Positions 16,365 through 24,565 of a DNA stretch of 35,107 nt are shown in pieces. A program made the position numbers and the translations under genes. Source of the DNA: Fimenecus sp964540535 (lineage in GTDB: Bacteria; Bacillota; Clostridia; Oscillospirales; Acutalibacteraceae). Under the pieces are notes generated by a model. It made no database searches. It was given only the letters and a program-made list of their open reading frames with translations, and was not told the origin of the DNA. The stretch is from positions 1-35,107 of the forward strand of contig CAZIMO010000013.1 of the NCBI GenBank assembly GCA_964540535.1, given 5' to 3'. Numbering within the stretch: position 1 is the first letter of the stretch; each line of letters starts with the position of its first letter.

Positions 16365-18245
16365 ATGAAAAGCTTATACGAAAGAATTAAACCGCATCAG
16401 CTTCTCTTTTTCTTTTTAGATATAGTAATTGTCAACGGAGCATATTTTCTTTCTATGTTCCTGCATAAACAATTTCAGTTCGATTATGTAATCTTCCGTT
16501 TTCTTGTTATGAGAGTGCCATATGTTACTGTTATTTACATAGCGCTGTTTTTAATCCGTAAGCTTTACAGTAACCTGTGGAAGTATATGGGCTTTTACGA
16601 AATAATCAATCTTGGACTTTGCGCCGCGTGGAGCACGGTATTTTGTTGGTTTATTGATAAAATAGGCGAAAAGCTTGTTATTATAGGCGGATACAATATA
16701 TTGTTTGATGATATGCCATTGGCTGTTTATATTGATGCCTTTATGTTTATTTGCTTTTTTGCTATCGGATTGCGTACGCTTTACAAGGCTCATAATGTGT
16801 TGATTACCAACGCTAACCGGCGCCGCGCAAATGTGAACAAGCACATTATGATTATCGGCGCAGGCGATATGGGTAACACAATTCTTCACGAAATGAGCCT
16901 TAACGGATACAAATTCGGAAATCCGGTGGTTGTTGTTGATGATGATAAGGCAAAAATCAATATGAGAATAAACGGCGTACCTGTTAAGGGCGGAATGGAC
17001 AATATTCCGTTTCTTGTTAAAAAGTATGATGTAAACGAAATTATTTTCTGTATTCCCTCTGCTGAACCCAAGAGAAAACGTGAAATTCTTGAAATTGCAA
17101 TGTCAACGGGCTGTGAGCTTAAAACTGCTCCGAACCTTGATGAACTCAGCGGCGTAAATAAATCTTATTCCGATCAGATTAAGAATGTGGATGTTCTTGA
17201 CTTGCTTTCACGCCCCGAAATTAAGCTTGACCCTGATGTTTGTAAATATGTTACAAACGAAACGGTTCTTGTTACAGGCGGCGGCGGTTCAATAGGCAGT
17301 GAGCTTTGCCGTCAGATTGCCCGTTACAATCCTGCAAAGATTGTTATTTTCGATATTTATGAGAATAACGCATTTACTCTTAAAAATTCCCTTGACAGGC
17401 AATATTGCGGTGCTCCGCAGATTGAAATCCGCATAGGGTCGGTTCGTGAGCTTCGCAGACTTCGTGAGGTTTTTGAAGAATTTCATCCGTCATCTGTATT
17501 CCACGCAGCCGCGCATAAGCATGTGCCGTTGATGGAGGACAGTCCTTACGAAGCGGTTAAAAATAATATTTTAGGCACATACAACACAGCTTACTGCGCT
17601 AATGAATACGGTGTTAAAAACTTTGTTCTTCTTTCAACGGACAAGGCTGTCAACCCCACAAATGTTATGGGCGCAACAAAGCGTGTTTGTGAGCTTGTTG
17701 TTCAGCATTTCAGCAAGATTACAAAGGGTACAAAGTTTGCGGCGGTCCGTTTCGGCAATGTTCTCGGTTCAAACGGAAGTGTTATTCCGATTTTCAAGGA
17801 ACAGCTTGAAAACGGCGGTCCTATAACCGTTACTCACCCTGATATTACAAGATATTTTATGACTATTCCCGAAGCCAGCCAGCTTGTTGTACAGGCAGGC
17901 GGTCTTGCAAAGGGCGGCGAAATCTTCGTGCTTGATATGGGAGAGCCTGTTAAAATAGTTAATCTTGCGGAAAATCTTATAAGACTTTCTGGATTTGAAC
18001 CGTATAAGGATATTGAAATTCAGTTTACGGGACTTCGCCCCGGCGAAAAGCTTTATGAGGAGCTTTCAATGGAAGAAGAGCTTGACGAGCGCCAGAAAAC
18101 AGGCAATGACAAAATCTTTGTTACAAAACCTCTTGCTATTGACGATGTTCAGCTTGAAGCTGATATTAAGGCTATTAACGAACTTAATCCAGAAGAGGTT
18201 CGCGCATATTTGAAAAGACTTGTTCCGAATTACAAGCCCAAATAA
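16365..18245 (+). CDS. Membrane UDP-GlcNAc 4,6-dehydratase-like polysaccharide protein (CapD/PglF/WbpM family)
   Basis: 626 residues. Residues 1 to about 145 hold four membrane helices. A first nucleotide-binding region (MIIGAGDMGNTI, about 165) is followed by the SDR catalytic domain with VTGGGGSIGSE (about 305), where the dehydratase acts on a UDP-sugar. The active-site region reads STDKAVNPTNVMGATKR. Met replaces the usual catalytic Tyr, which is normal in this inverting/retaining dehydratase family (WbpM, PglF). The product feeds capsule, O-antigen-like or glycan biosynthesis. The length matches the long form of the family. It has a strong promoter and stands alone before ilvE, which begins 38 bases later. 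No glycosyltransferase neighbours are in view. Confidence 0.92.
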   Translation: MKSLYERIKPHQLLFFFLDIVIVNGAYFLSMFLHKQFQFDYVIFRFLVMRVPYVTVIYIALFLIRKLYSNLWKYMGFYEIINLGLCAAWSTVFCWFIDKIGEKLVIIGGYNILFDDMPLAVYIDAFMFICFFAIGLRTLYKAHNVLITNANRRRANVNKHIMIIGAGDMGNTILHEMSLNGYKFGNPVVVVDDDKAKINMRINGVPVKGGMDNIPFLVKKYDVNEIIFCIPSAEPKRKREILEIAMSTGCELKTAPNLDELSGVNKSYSDQIKNVDVLDLLSRPEIKLDPDVCKYVTNETVLVTGGGGSIGSELCRQIARYNPAKIVIFDIYENNAFTLKNSLDRQYCGAPQIEIRIGSVRELRRLREVFEEFHPSSVFHAAAHKHVPLMEDSPYEAVKNNILGTYNTAYCANEYGVKNFVLLSTDKAVNPTNVMGATKRVCELVVQHFSKITKGTKFAAVRFGNVLGSNGSVIPIFKEQLENGGPITVTHPDITRYFMTIPEASQLVVQAGGLAKGGEIFVLDMGEPVKIVNLAENLIRLSGFEPYKDIEIQFTGLRPGEKLYEELSMEEELDERQKTGNDKIFVTKPLAIDDVQLEADIKAINELNPEEVRAYLKRLVPNYKPK

Positions 18246-18283
18246 TTTATAAACAATTTTATTATATATTGGAGATGTTAGCA

Positions 18284-19348
18284 ATGGAAATCCGAATTGA
18301 AAAAACAACAGCCCCCAAGGCAAAGCCCGATTGGAAAAATTTAGGCTTTGGACATATTTTCACAGACCATATGTTTATTATGGATTATGATGAAGGACAA
18401 GGCTGGCACGACGCAAGAATTGTGCCTTATCAGCCCATCGTTCTTGATCCGTCGGCTCTTGTTTTCCACTATGCGCAGGAGTGCTTTGAGGGACTTAAAG
18501 CATACCGTCTTCCTGACGGCAGTGTTCAGCTTTTCAGACCCGACAAGAATGCTGAAAGAATGCAGTCAACACACGAAAGACTTTGCATACCTCAAATTCC
18601 TGTCGCTGATTTTATTGACGCTGTTAAAGCTCTTGTTTCTGTCGATAAGGATTGGGTTCCGTCAGAGCCTGACACAAGTCTTTATATCAGACCCTTTACA
18701 ATTGCAACAGAGCCTGTTTTGGGCGTAAAAGCGTCTGCTAAATATCAGTTTATCGTAATCTGCTCACCCTCGGGCGCTTATTATGCAGAGGGTCTTGACC
18801 CTGTTAAAATTTATGTTGAAGACGAATATGTCCGTGCAACTCCCGGCGGAACAGGATATATCAAGTGCGGCGGTAACTATGCAGCTTCAATTGCCGCAGG
18901 CGAAAAGGCACATAAGCTTGGCTATTCACAGGTTCTTTGGCTTGACGGTGTTGAGAAAAAGTATGTTGAAGAAGTTGGCTCAATGAACATTATGTTCAAA
19001 ATTGACGGCGAAATTTATACAGCGGCAACAGTCGGCACTGTTCTTCCCGGAATTACCAGAATGAGCTGTATCGAGCTTCTCAAGAGCTGGGGCTACAAGG
19101 TAAACGAAGGCAAGCTTGCAATCGAAGCAGTTATGGAAGCAGGCAGAAACGGTAAGCTTGAAGAAGTTTACGGAACAGGCACAGCGGCTGTTATTTCTCC
19201 TGTAGGTTCACTTATGTATGAGCAGGAGGTTGTTGAAATCAATAACTTTGAAATCGGCGAGCTTACACAAAAGCTTTACGATACTCTTACAGGAATTCAG
19301 TACGGCAGAATTGAAGATACATTCGGTTGGACTGTTAAGGTTGACTGA
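18284..19348 (+). CDS. ilvE: Branched-chain amino acid aminotransferase
   Basis: 354 residues from ATG 18284. An upstream TTG at 18269 was rejected because GGAG at 18271-18274 is then placed correctly for 18284. PLP-dependent fold-type IV aminotransferase, long (BCAT2/IlvE group II) type: FHYAQECFEGLKAY, RPFTIATEPVLGV, catalytic Lys194 in YIKCGGNYAAS, and a GTGTAAVISPVG segment that binds PLP phosphate. It transaminates Leu, Ile and Val with 2-oxoglutarate in the cytoplasm. Because it follows the dehydratase gene by 38 bases it may be co-transcribed, though no biochemical link is known. Confidence 0.95.
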   Translation: MEIRIEKTTAPKAKPDWKNLGFGHIFTDHMFIMDYDEGQGWHDARIVPYQPIVLDPSALVFHYAQECFEGLKAYRLPDGSVQLFRPDKNAERMQSTHERLCIPQIPVADFIDAVKALVSVDKDWVPSEPDTSLYIRPFTIATEPVLGVKASAKYQFIVICSPSGAYYAEGLDPVKIYVEDEYVRATPGGTGYIKCGGNYAASIAAGEKAHKLGYSQVLWLDGVEKKYVEEVGSMNIMFKIDGEIYTAATVGTVLPGITRMSCIELLKSWGYKVNEGKLAIEAVMEAGRNGKLEEVYGTGTAAVISPVGSLMYEQEVVEINNFEIGELTQKLYDTLTGIQYGRIEDTFGWTVKVD

Positions 19349-19368
19349 TTAGCATAAAAACAATTTAA

Positions 19369-19417
19369 AACGGACTGTCACATTCGGTGTATTGCACTTG
19401 AATAATGACAGTCCGTT
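19369..19417. terminator. Terminator between ilvE and the maturase gene
   Basis: AACGGACTGTCA (19369-19380) pairs perfectly with TGACAGTCCGTT (19406-19417) around a 25-base loop and is followed by ATTTTTTATTTTTT on the plus strand. It also lies just 3' of the minus-strand gene ending at 19423. Confidence 0.7.
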
Positions 19418-19422
19418 ATTTT

Positions 19423-20520
19423 TTATTTTTTCTTTTCGTTTATAAATACTCTGAACAGCGGCAGACAGGCTGAAAAAAATTTTTTATACGCTTCGCAGTA
19501 ATCGCGGTCAGCCCTTGTGCGTTTGCAGCCGCCTGCTCGGCACAGCGGATAAAATCTGCACTGCCTGCATTTTTCGGATACTGCAAGACTTTCACGCAAA
19601 AAGCTTATGGCTTTGTCACAGTGAGCGAGAGTATCAAAATTCTCTTTTTCATCATTGATGTTGCCCAACAGCCATTCGTCAGTGCAGTAAAAGTCGCAGG
19701 GATAAATATTTCCGTTGCCCTCGGCTACAAATTGGTGCATACAGTGACCGCACATACCGCACTGCTCTGTGGGGTTTCCCAAATACAGATGCACAATATT
19801 GTCAAAATACCGCACGCTTGTATATTCTCCGCGAACATAGTCCTTGACATACAAATTAAATCCCTTTATAAGATAATTTGCGTATTGCTCATTGGTCATA
19901 TAAAGTTCGCTTTCGCTGTTGTCACCGAAAGCACGCAAGCAGGGGATAAACTGTAAATATCTAAAGCCCTTATTTCTGAAATACTTATATATTTCTTCAA
20001 TATTGTCGGCGCAGTGACCCGTGAGAACGGTAAGAATATTGAAATCTACCTTGTGACGCTTCAGCTTTTCTGCGGTGTTTATGATTTTATAAAATGTGTT
20101 TTCACGTTTTTCATCAACACGGAATTTATTATGTTCAAAACTGCCGTCAAGACTTAATCCCACAAGAAAATTATTGCGGTGAAAAAATTTGCACCATTCG
20201 TCGGTAACAAGAGTTCCGTTTGTCTGAATACTGAAATAAATTTGGCTGTTAAGATGATTGTTAAGCCTTACCGTTTCGACAAAATGCTCGTAATAATTAA
20301 GCCCTGCAATCAGCGGTTCACCGCCTTGAAAGGCAAACGCTATGCTCTCGCCGTTTGCAAAGGCGAGAGCTTTTTTAATCAGATTATCGGCAGTGTCAGC
20401 GGACATAACGCCAAAGCTTGAAACCTCACGAAGCTCTGTAACATTGTGGTAAAAGCAGTATTTGCACCGCATATTGCAAAGACTTGACGCGGGTTTAATC
20501 ATTATTGAAAGAGGCGGCAT
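19423..20520 (-). CDS. Anaerobic sulfatase-maturating enzyme (radical SAM/SPASM)
   Basis: 365 residues. The radical SAM motif CNMRCKYC (Cys15, Cys19, Cys22) opens the protein, and FAFQGGEPLIAG supplies the GGEP segment. The C-terminal SPASM part has CGMCGHC, CDFYC and CRQC-F-PLCRAGGCKR, which bind two auxiliary clusters. This order and the MIKPASSLCN N-terminus match anSME, which oxidises the Cys or Ser of a sulfatase to formylglycine without oxygen. The substrate is almost certainly the sulfatase encoded directly upstream, whose stop is 12 bases before this start; AAGGGAAAAG precedes the ATG. An SPASM peptide maturase is the alternative but is unlikely in this context. Confidence 0.92.
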   Translation of the reverse strand: MPPLSIMIKPASSLCNMRCKYCFYHNVTELREVSSFGVMSADTADNLIKKALAFANGESIAFAFQGGEPLIAGLNYYEHFVETVRLNNHLNSQIYFSIQTNGTLVTDEWCKFFHRNNFLVGLSLDGSFEHNKFRVDEKRENTFYKIINTAEKLKRHKVDFNILTVLTGHCADNIEEIYKYFRNKGFRYLQFIPCLRAFGDNSESELYMTNEQYANYLIKGFNLYVKDYVRGEYTSVRYFDNIVHLYLGNPTEQCGMCGHCMHQFVAEGNGNIYPCDFYCTDEWLLGNINDEKENFDTLAHCDKAISFLRESLAVSEKCRQCRFYPLCRAGGCKRTRADRDYCEAYKKFFSACLPLFRVFINEKKK

Positions 20521-20532
20521 AGAACTTTTCCC

Positions 20533-22590
20533 TTAAACATTTTTGTAATAATCGTAATTGATGCCGCGGCGGTTGTCTTTAAAGCCGTTCATAATCTCGG
20601 TCATCTTTTCGTTCATTTCTTCCGCAACTGTTGGATATGTGCTTTGGCGGTTGTAGTTTTCGCCCTTATCGTCTGTAAGCATATAAAGCCAATTTTTGCG
20701 TGTTTTGTCAAAGAAAGCAGGATTGTCGTTTTGCATTTTACGGAAATATTTAAAGGTTATGTATTCGTTTTCTTTAAGCACCGGGTATTCGTAATCAGCA
20801 TATTCACTTTGACTTAAAAGTTCTTCGGCAGTAACAGTGTACTGAATTGCTTTAAGCTTTTCACGCTTCATATAAAGAATTGGCGAATCTTTTGTATGTA
20901 TTACGGTATCATCTTTAAGCACGGGGAGCATTGAAATGCCGTCGATTGTTCTGTCTGCGGGAAGATAGCTTTTAGTTCCGCCGTTTCCTGTAATATTGCA
21001 CAGGTCAATAAGCGTTGGGAATAAATCAACAAGAGTCGCGCTTTGACTGCGGCTTGTGCCTGCTTCCCAAATTCCGCCGTTGTTGTTCCATTTTATCATG
21101 AAAGGCACTTTTTGACCTGCCTCATAGGCAAGATATTTACCGCCCCTAAGCTCGCCTGTTGAACCCTCAAGCGCAGGACCGTTATCGCTTGTAAATACAA
21201 TAATAGTATCGTCTAAAGCGTCAAGCTCTTCAAGAGTATTGAAAAGCTCACCGAGATAATAGTCAAATTCGGTTATGCAGTCTACATAAGTGCCTAAACC
21301 GCTTGTACCGTCAAAATCATCGCCTGCAAAAACAGGAGCGTGAGGCCACGGAGTAGCATAATATGCGAAAAACGGCTTGTCGGAATTTGTAACCTTATCT
21401 GTAATCCAACTGTTGATCGACTCATGAACCCACGCGCTTGCAGGGCTTTGGTCTTTTTTGCCGTCTTTAAAGAATTCATCAGTACCGTGAACTATTTCAT
21501 ATTCGCCGTTTTCTTCTTCAACATAATAGAAAGGCGTCATATCATTTACATGGTGACTGCCGTAGAAGTAATCAAAACCTTGGTTTGTAGGAAGATACTC
21601 ACCGTAATCGCCCAAATGCCATTTGCCGAACGCGCCTGTGTTGTAGCCGGCATTCTGGAATACTTCTGCAATAGTAATTTCATCGCCGAGCATACCGTCA
21701 GCATTTCCGCCCATTTCGATTGAATTGAAAATTCTTGTTGAAGCAAATACTGATGTGGAATCGAGCGTGGGATAAATTACATTGTCGGCATATCCTCTGA
21801 AAGGATAACGGCCTGTCATAAGGCTGAAACGTGCAGGAGAGCAAACTGAATAGCTTGAATAAAAGCTGTCAAAGCATACACCGTCTTCGCCTATGCTGTC
21901 AATATTCGGGGTATCATAAATTGCGCCGTTAAGCGAAATGTCGCCCCAGCCCAAATCGTCCATCATAATGAAAAGCACATTAGGCTTGCCGTCGGTGTTT
22001 TTGTCAATCTTTTTAAGATAGTCGTCGTGACCGTCCCAAAGTCTTTCGGCATTGGGAACAGAACGCAAATTCATTGTAAGCACATAAAGAACCGTAGCGC
22101 CTGCGAGCAGGATGCTTACAATGCTTGTGACGGCGATTTGCGCGCCTCTTTGCTTCCACTGCTTTCTGCCTACAAGAAAAAGCGCTGTAAGCACAATAAC
22201 GCAAGGCAGAATAATCAGCAGGTTTCCGCCGAGACGGACAAAGAAATTATAGTTGTCTGCGCCCGAAAGCAACGGATTTTCAGCAGAATTCCAGCCTGCA
22301 AGACCGGTTGTGAAAGCGCCGAAACCTGCGTCAGCTCCGAAAATTGCATAATAAAGCACAATTCCGAGCGCCGAAGCACCGTATCCTGCAAAATTCCAGA
22401 CGTAAAGCTTTTTAAAAGCAAATACGCCTATCATTATAATTGCGGACATAATACACATATATGCCACATTTACTACTGCCAAAAGGTTAAGACGCATAAT
22501 AAGCAGGGCAAGCGCAAGAATAACGCCAATCGCCGCAGTAATTATCGGAAATACCTTTTTAGTTTTGTCAAAAACAATTTTCTTTTTCAA
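20533..22590 (-). CDS. Membrane-anchored sulfatase, Cys-type
   Basis: 685 residues from TTG 22590. That start is preferred over the ATG at 22635 because GAGAGGG lies 6 bases upstream and the promoter -10 (22624-22629) lies between the two. Five membrane helices occupy about residues 12-195. A sulfatase domain then begins NVLFIMMDDLGWGD (metal-binding DD), with the modification motif CSPAR at Cys250; Cys is converted to formylglycine by the anSME. Later motifs include TGAFGKWHLGDYG and FTSDNGPALEG. The five helices put the catalytic domain outside. Despite the membrane anchor it is not an LtaS-type synthase, which uses an unmodified Thr. The substrate, possibly a sulfated mucin, glycosaminoglycan or lipid, is not readable. 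Confidence 0.9.
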   Translation of the reverse strand: MKKKIVFDKTKKVFPIITAAIGVILALALLIMRLNLLAVVNVAYMCIMSAIIMIGVFAFKKLYVWNFAGYGASALGIVLYYAIFGADAGFGAFTTGLAGWNSAENPLLSGADNYNFFVRLGGNLLIILPCVIVLTALFLVGRKQWKQRGAQIAVTSIVSILLAGATVLYVLTMNLRSVPNAERLWDGHDDYLKKIDKNTDGKPNVLFIMMDDLGWGDISLNGAIYDTPNIDSIGEDGVCFDSFYSSYSVCSPARFSLMTGRYPFRGYADNVIYPTLDSTSVFASTRIFNSIEMGGNADGMLGDEITIAEVFQNAGYNTGAFGKWHLGDYGEYLPTNQGFDYFYGSHHVNDMTPFYYVEEENGEYEIVHGTDEFFKDGKKDQSPASAWVHESINSWITDKVTNSDKPFFAYYATPWPHAPVFAGDDFDGTSGLGTYVDCITEFDYYLGELFNTLEELDALDDTIIVFTSDNGPALEGSTGELRGGKYLAYEAGQKVPFMIKWNNNGGIWEAGTSRSQSATLVDLFPTLIDLCNITGNGGTKSYLPADRTIDGISMLPVLKDDTVIHTKDSPILYMKREKLKAIQYTVTAEELLSQSEYADYEYPVLKENEYITFKYFRKMQNDNPAFFDKTRKNWLYMLTDDKGENYNRQSTYPTVAEEMNEKMTEIMNGFKDNRRGINYDYYKNV

Positions 22591-22623
22591 AATAATCCCT
22601 CTCATAATTAAAATATTAAATAT

Positions 22624-22652
22624 AGTATACATCAAAAAGAAAAATTCTTCAA
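22624..22652 (-). promoter_or_regulatory. Sigma-A promoter for the sulfatase-maturase operon
   Basis: On the minus strand TTGAAG (22652-22647) and TATACT (22629-22624) are 17 bases apart, with the TTG start at 22590. Confidence 0.7.
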
Positions 22653-22675
22653 TACTGTATTTTATTGTATATAAA

Positions 22676-22700
22676 AAGAGCAGTTTTAACGACTGCTCTT
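22676..22700 (-). terminator. Terminator after plsC
   Basis: AAGAGCAGT (22676-22684) pairs with ACTGCTCTT (22692-22700), 9 perfect pairs with a 7-base loop. On the minus strand the hairpin is followed by TTTTT. It separates plsC from the sulfatase operon downstream. Confidence 0.8.
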
Positions 22701-22704
22701 GATG

Positions 22705-23457
22705 TTACTTGTTAAATTCTTTTGCGGCTGTGCTGATTGCGTCAAAAACCTTTTCGTTAAGCACCTTTATGTCGGCTCTTGACATTTCAGCGGTTTCAAT
22801 GGGGTCAAGAATTGTCACCGTTACATCGGGCGAGCCTATTCGCTTGCCGTTTGCCTCAAAAATCATATGCGCATTGTTAAGATATATCGGAACCACGGTT
22901 ACGCCTGTTTTCTGCACGATTTTAAACGCACCGTTTTTAAATGGCTTGGGAGTATTGGTAAACTCCCGTCTGCCCTCAGGAAAAATCAGCATTGAAAATC
23001 CGCTTTTTATATTTTCAGATGTCTTGTTAAGAGCCGTAACTGATTGACGGATATCTTCCTGTTTGATTTCAACGCATCCTAAAGGAGCAACGAATTTTTT
23101 AATCAGCGGTAAGCCTGCCATAGTATAACGTATAACAAATCCGAAAGGCGTGCCGTGAAGCGCAGAAATAAGCACGGGAATGTCAGCGTATGACTGATGG
23201 TTTGGAACAAACAGCACGGGCTTGTCGGCAGGTATTTTCTCCGCGCCCTTTACCGTGACTTTAGCGCCTGTGCATTTAAGGCAGTATTCCGACCAATTAT
23301 AAGTAATTTCACTTATTGAACCGTCACGGTTTGGAATTTCTTCTCCCTTTTTTTCTTTAAGTTCTTTTTTGAGCTGGGGGAGCGCTGTTGTAAATCCGTA
23401 TGCAATAATTTTTGCAAAAACTGAAATTGTATGAATTTTATCTTTTAATGAGTTCAT
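22705..23457 (-). CDS. plsC: 1-acyl-sn-glycerol-3-phosphate acyltransferase
   Basis: 250 residues with the acyltransferase blocks in order: NHQSYAD (HX4D motif), GFVIRYTM, FPEGRREF (FPEG block) and VVPIYLNN. One hydrophobic N-terminal segment (ISVFAKIIAYGFTTAL) likely tethers it to the membrane. PlsC makes phosphatidic acid from lysophosphatidic acid. The ATG lies 2 bases after the TAG of the VanY gene and shares its GGAGG ribosome site, so the pair is translationally coupled. Confidence 0.92.
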   Translation of the reverse strand: MNSLKDKIHTISVFAKIIAYGFTTALPQLKKELKEKKGEEIPNRDGSISEITYNWSEYCLKCTGAKVTVKGAEKIPADKPVLFVPNHQSYADIPVLISALHGTPFGFVIRYTMAGLPLIKKFVAPLGCVEIKQEDIRQSVTALNKTSENIKSGFSMLIFPEGRREFTNTPKPFKNGAFKIVQKTGVTVVPIYLNNAHMIFEANGKRIGSPDVTVTILDPIETAEMSRADIKVLNEKVFDAISTAAKEFNK

Positions 23458-23459
23458 AA

Positions 23460-24395
23460 CTATGCCTCCAAATACTCTATATATTCTTCAAGACAAAAGC
23501 CTAATTCATTGATTTTTTTTGCGTGTTCAACACCAACATAGCGAAAATGCCACGGCTCGTACATAATTTCGGTAATATCGACTTTATCTTTTGCGTAACG
23601 GAGAATAAATCCGTAATCCTCGGCATTTTCTATAAGCCATTTGAACTGTGCAGTATTTTCAAACTGTTCTGTAAGATAATAACTGCCTTTTTGCAAAATG
23701 TCAAATCCTAAACCTGTGTTATGCTCGCTTGTGCCTGTGAATGTGCGGGCATAATTTGCTTTTGCGATTGCCTGCTGTTCAGAATAGCCTTGGCTCATAT
23801 AAGAATTTACCGAACGGGTGAAAAGTCTGTCCTGCAAGCTGATGCTTCGGTATGCTGAAACCAGCTCTAACGGCACTCCTGCTTTTTCTGCCGCTTTAAA
23901 CATTGCTTTTAAAGGCTCGTATGCGGCACGGTCAACTGCCTTAACCGAATCGTATGCCTTTGAGTTAAGCGAAAGTGCGTCAACGCTTTCTCCGTTTTTC
24001 CAATAAACCAAATCCCACCGGAAATTTTCGGGTAATTCATATTGCTTATTTAAAAGCATTAAGTTCCTTCCGTGCTTAAAAATATCAGCGGTTTTAGCGT
24101 ATGTCGAGCGGTAGGCTACACCGTCGTAAAAACTGCCCGACGTCGGCTTTTCAGTAGTTGACTCTGTTGTGCTTGTGCTTGAAGCAGGCGGTGCAGTTGA
24201 TGAGGCTGTATTTGCAGTTGTGCTTGTACTTGTACTTGTATTCTCGGTGTTGCTCGCCGTGCTGTCTGATTTTTCATATTCGGGCTTGTTTTTGCGTATG
24301 TTTGGAATAAGCAAAGTCGTCATAATAATTATAAGGGCAAGAATACCTGCAGCGACAGGAATAATAATATTTTTATCTGTTTTGCGTTTTTTCAT
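23460..24395 (-). CDS. D-alanyl-D-alanine carboxypeptidase, VanY family
   Basis: 311 residues from ATG 24395; a TTG at 24413 was rejected because AAAGGTG lies between them at correct spacing. One N-terminal membrane helix (IIIPVAAGILALIIIMTTLL) is followed by a Ser/Thr-rich linker (about 40-90) that would span the wall, then a VanY zinc peptidase domain: SAYRSISLQDRLF, SEHNTGLGFD (His and Asp zinc ligands) and EPWHFRYVG (Glu and His). Such enzymes trim D-Ala from peptidoglycan stems at the cell surface. It is the first gene of the pair with plsC, transcribed from 24424-24452. Confidence 0.92.
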   Translation of the reverse strand: MKKRKTDKNIIIPVAAGILALIIIMTTLLIPNIRKNKPEYEKSDSTASNTENTSTSTSTTANTASSTAPPASSTSTTESTTEKPTSGSFYDGVAYRSTYAKTADIFKHGRNLMLLNKQYELPENFRWDLVYWKNGESVDALSLNSKAYDSVKAVDRAAYEPLKAMFKAAEKAGVPLELVSAYRSISLQDRLFTRSVNSYMSQGYSEQQAIAKANYARTFTGTSEHNTGLGFDILQKGSYYLTEQFENTAQFKWLIENAEDYGFILRYAKDKVDITEIMYEPWHFRYVGVEHAKKINELGFCLEEYIEYLEA

Positions 24396-24423
24396 AGTAT
24401 TATCACCTTTCAATTGGATATAT

Positions 24424-24452
24424 ATTTTACCACGAAATGTTCTGTTTGTAAA
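24424..24452 (-). promoter_or_regulatory. Sigma-A promoter for VanY-plsC
   Basis: On the minus strand TTTACA (24452-24447) and TAAAAT (24429-24424) are 17 bases apart. Confidence 0.65.
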
Positions 24453-24502
24453 TATTTGTGTTATTTATCTGATGAATATTGCAGAATAGTTTAAGAATGA
24501 TA

Positions 24503-24531
24503 TTGACATTTTTGAAAATTTGTTTTAAACT
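24503..24531 (+). promoter_or_regulatory. Possible promoter for the gene at 24566
   Basis: Consensus TTGACA at 24503-24508. The -10 is less clear: TAAACT lies 17 bases on (24526-24531), and TTATAA at 24531-24536 is 5 bases further. The ribosome site GAAAGGGG precedes the ATG at 24566. Confidence 0.4.
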
Positions 24532-24565
24532 TATAAAGTGAAAATATTGAAAGGGGTATTTTTCA

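Noticed and set aside
20533..22590. LtaS-like lipoteichoic acid synthase
   Set aside because: It has membrane helices plus a sulfatase fold, but the CSPAR formylglycine motif and the adjacent maturase indicate a true sulfatase.
22027..22611. Long open frame opposite the sulfatase gene
   Set aside because: It is on the strand complementary to the sulfatase membrane region, has no ribosome site and no recognisable protein features.
22590..22635. ATG at 22635 as the sulfatase start
   Set aside because: The likely promoter -10 lies between this ATG and 22590, and no ribosome site precedes it, while the TTG at 22590 has one.
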